Assembly: GCA_014384545.1 (NCBI GenBank)
Contig: JACNFQ010000055.1
Span: 1 to 24,893, forward strand
Direction of reading: 5' to 3'
DNA: 24,893 nt
Source: a bacterium
GTDB taxonomy: Bacteria > UBP7 > UBA6624
Shown here: positions 22,911 to 24,893 of the stretch, in pieces
Position numbering within the stretch: the first letter of the stretch is position 1
Layout: every line of letters begins with the position of its first letter
Notes under the pieces: model-generated
Database searches by the model: none
What the model was told of the DNA's origin: nothing
The model's input: the letters and a program-made list of their open reading frames with translations, nothing else
Position numbers and translations under genes: made by a program

Positions 22911-24848
22911 ATGCGTGAGATTACCATTCGTTCCATCGTATTGGGCATACTCGTCACTGCGGCACTTGCTGCAGCGAACGCCTATCTAGGTCTAAAGGCA
23001 GGAATGACGGTCAGTGCTTCTATTCCCGCGGCTGTAATCTCTATGGGGATCTTGGCGGCGCTGGGAAGGGGCAAGGGGACGAATATCTTTGAGAACAACA
23101 TGGTTCAAACCGCGGCAAGTGCTGGAGAATCTCTTGCTGCAGGCGTCATCTTTACCGTTCCAGCCCTCATCTTGATGGGGCATTGGGAGACCTTTAGTTA
23201 TTGGGAAGTTGCATTGATTGCGGGGTTGGGAGGAACTCTAGGTATTCTGTTCTGTATTCCTTTACGCAGAGCGTTCATTGTGGACAGCAAAGAGTTGACT
23301 TTTCCCGAGGGTGTTGCCACTGCAGAGGTCTTGAAGGAAGGAGAGAAAGGAGGTAAGGGTGCCAAGGTGATTGCGGTGGGGGCAGGGTTGGGTGGTCTCT
23401 TCAAGTTTTTACAGAGTGGGTTGGGGGCGTGGGGCGAGGCGTTAGAGGGTGCGAAGTTGTTGGGAGGGAAATGGGTTGCTTATTTGGGGACGAATCTCTC
23501 TGCAGCGATTTTAGGCGTGGGGTATATTGTGGGCAGGAATATCGGGATTCTTGTCTTCTTGGGCGGAGCGATAAGTTGGTTTGTCGCTTTGCCCATGTAT
23601 GCATCCCTACACCTAGGCGAGATCATAGGGGATGAGACCATTCAAGATTTGCTCGCTAAAGATCCTGTGGGCGGCTCTTATGCTATTTGGAGCAAGAAGA
23701 TTCGGTATCTCGGCGTGGGAGCGATGGCTGTGGGTGGACTCTATGCCCTATTCAAGGTATTTGGTCCTGTGGTGGATGGAATTAGGAGTGGGATGGAAGT
23801 TTATAAGAAGATGGGTGCAGGACAGAAGGACTTGCCCCGAGAAGAGAGGAATATCCCGATGCCTTGGGTCTTGTGGGGTATTGCGGCGTTGGTCGTCCCT
23901 ATTTTCTTCTATTACAACGGCGTCCTAGAGAACATGACGGTCGCAATTGCTATGTCCGTAGTGATGGTTCTCGCGGGGTTCTTGTTTTCTTCGGTGGCGG
24001 GATATATGGGTGGGCTGGTCGGTTCCAGCAACAACCCCATTAGTGGTATCACGATTGCGACCCTTCTTTTCACTTCGTTTGTCCTCTTGGCGATGATGGG
24101 GAAGGGAGGGTTGGCCCCCGCGGCTGCCATCTTGGTGGGAGCAGTCGTTGCTTGTGCAGCGAGTATTGGCTCGGATGTCTTACAGGACCTCAAGTGTGGC
24201 AACCTCGTCAACGCGACTCCTTGGAAACAAGAAGTGATGGAGATTTTGGGTGTGGCGGTGGCAGCGTTTGTGATTGCTCCCGTTCTCAACCTCCTCCATG
24301 CCGGATATGGGATTGGGACGGATGCCCATCTTTCGTCTGATCTTCAGGGGAATGCCTTGCCGGCACCCCAAGCGGGGTTGATGGCGTCTGTGGCAGAGGG
24401 GATATTGGGTGATGCGGGTAGTTTGCCGTGGGATTTGGTGGGAATCGGGGCGCTGTTGGCAGTGGGGATTATTCTGTGGGACAGGTGGCTAGAAAAGAGT
24501 GGTTCCACTTTTCGGGCACCGGTATTAGCCGTTGCGGTGGGAATCTACCTACCTATTGAGTTGGCAGTCCCCATATTTGCTGGTGGGATGTTGCGCCATG
24601 CCCTTCACGCTCCTAAGGTGGCGGGTGATGAAGAGAGGGGTGATAGCAAGAGGGGTATCTTGGTGGCGAGTGGACTCATTACTGGTGAGGCCCTGATGGG
24701 TATTCTTCTCGCAGGGGCGATCGTGTGGAATTGGAATCTACCCACACTTGAATTGGGTGCTTGGGGACCTTGGGTAGGCTTTGCTGCGATGGTCGGTATC
24801 GCTTGGCACTTGGCAATGACCGCCCTCCGACAACCCCCATCCCGTTAG
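22911..24848 (+). CDS. OPT family oligopeptide transporter
   Basis: 645 residues with about 14-16 hydrophobic helices. OPT signatures: NAYLGLKAGMTVSASIPAAV (23-42), NNMVQTAASAGESLAAG (62-78), FPEGVATAEVLKEGE (131-145), GSSNNPISGITIATLL (371-386), and an IGSDVLQDLKCG segment in the second half. OPT proteins are secondary importers, driven by cation gradients, of small peptides and in some branches metal chelates; the bacterial branch here is usually annotated as an oligopeptide transporter and the substrate cannot be read from sequence. GGGAGG at 22895-22900 lies 10 bases before ATG 22911. The gene is 15 bases after pyrK and likely in the same transcript. The 45 bases after its stop hold nothing I can identify. 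Confidence 0.93.
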   Translation: MREITIRSIVLGILVTAALAAANAYLGLKAGMTVSASIPAAVISMGILAALGRGKGTNIFENNMVQTAASAGESLAAGVIFTVPALILMGHWETFSYWEVALIAGLGGTLGILFCIPLRRAFIVDSKELTFPEGVATAEVLKEGEKGGKGAKVIAVGAGLGGLFKFLQSGLGAWGEALEGAKLLGGKWVAYLGTNLSAAILGVGYIVGRNIGILVFLGGAISWFVALPMYASLHLGEIIGDETIQDLLAKDPVGGSYAIWSKKIRYLGVGAMAVGGLYALFKVFGPVVDGIRSGMEVYKKMGAGQKDLPREERNIPMPWVLWGIAALVVPIFFYYNGVLENMTVAIAMSVVMVLAGFLFSSVAGYMGGLVGSSNNPISGITIATLLFTSFVLLAMMGKGGLAPAAAILVGAVVACAASIGSDVLQDLKCGNLVNATPWKQEVMEILGVAVAAFVIAPVLNLLHAGYGIGTDAHLSSDLQGNALPAPQAGLMASVAEGILGDAGSLPWDLVGIGALLAVGIILWDRWLEKSGSTFRAPVLAVAVGIYLPIELAVPIFAGGMLRHALHAPKVAGDEERGDSKRGILVASGLITGEALMGILLAGAIVWNWNLPTLELGAWGPWVGFAAMVGIAWHLAMTALRQPPSR

Positions 24849-24893
24849 CCGCAGGGGTGGTGCGCTCCGACGCCTGCCGCAACCCGGGGCGAA

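Overview
The window is a compact, ordinary-looking bacterial chromosome segment of about 50% G+C (by eye). It is built around the transcription/translation super-cluster tRNA-Tyr/Gly/Thr - tuf - rpmG - secE - nusG - rplKAJL - rpoBC. Downstream genes include a KdsC-like phosphatase and an LptC-like protein, which point to a diderm bacterium with lipopolysaccharide. The core proteins are clearly recognisable but divergent: NusG, RsmI and beta-prime all depart from common consensus, and uL11 and beta carry extra acidic tails. With no search available I do not assign a phylum; a poorly sampled lineage is plausible.

Layout. 1-66 is the last piece of a membrane protein gene. 158-868 is rsmI. A good sigma70-type promoter at 888-915 precedes three tRNA genes (950-1194) and tuf (1253-2476). 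From rpmG to rplL (2497-5667) seven genes overlap by 1-7 bases, leaving no room for the classical L1 and L10 leader sites. A 141-base gap with a nested hairpin (5668-5808) separates rplL from rpoB, and rpoB and rpoC overlap by 8 bases. Then come three minus-strand genes convergent with rpoC: an unrecognised soluble protein, an unrecognised multi-pass membrane protein and a DivPAP-family phosphatase. They are chained by 4-base overlaps. From 16374 the plus strand resumes with msrP-msrQ (periplasmic methionine sulfoxide repair). A tightly coupled kdsC - lptC - carB - pyrK - OPT transporter run follows, mixing LPS biogenesis, pyrimidine synthesis and peptide-type transport.

How the genes work together. 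The first 14.5 kb makes the RNA polymerase core, its elongation factor NusG, the GTPase-centre ribosomal proteins, EF-Tu with tRNAs it delivers, SecE of the translocon and an rRNA methylase. The last 8.5 kb makes envelope and nucleotide-metabolism functions.

I see no mobile element, CRISPR array, phage gene or defence system. The most interesting points are low-complexity acidic tails on uL11 and RpoB (the latter a three-copy degenerate repeat), a divergent NusG with an extra segment, a large insertion in beta-prime with two barrel-sandwich-like repeats, a lysine at a normally arginine rifampicin-contact position, a Tat signal with a lipobox on MsrP, an unrecognised minus-strand gene pair, and recurrent 7-9 base G tracts on the coding strand inside essential genes.
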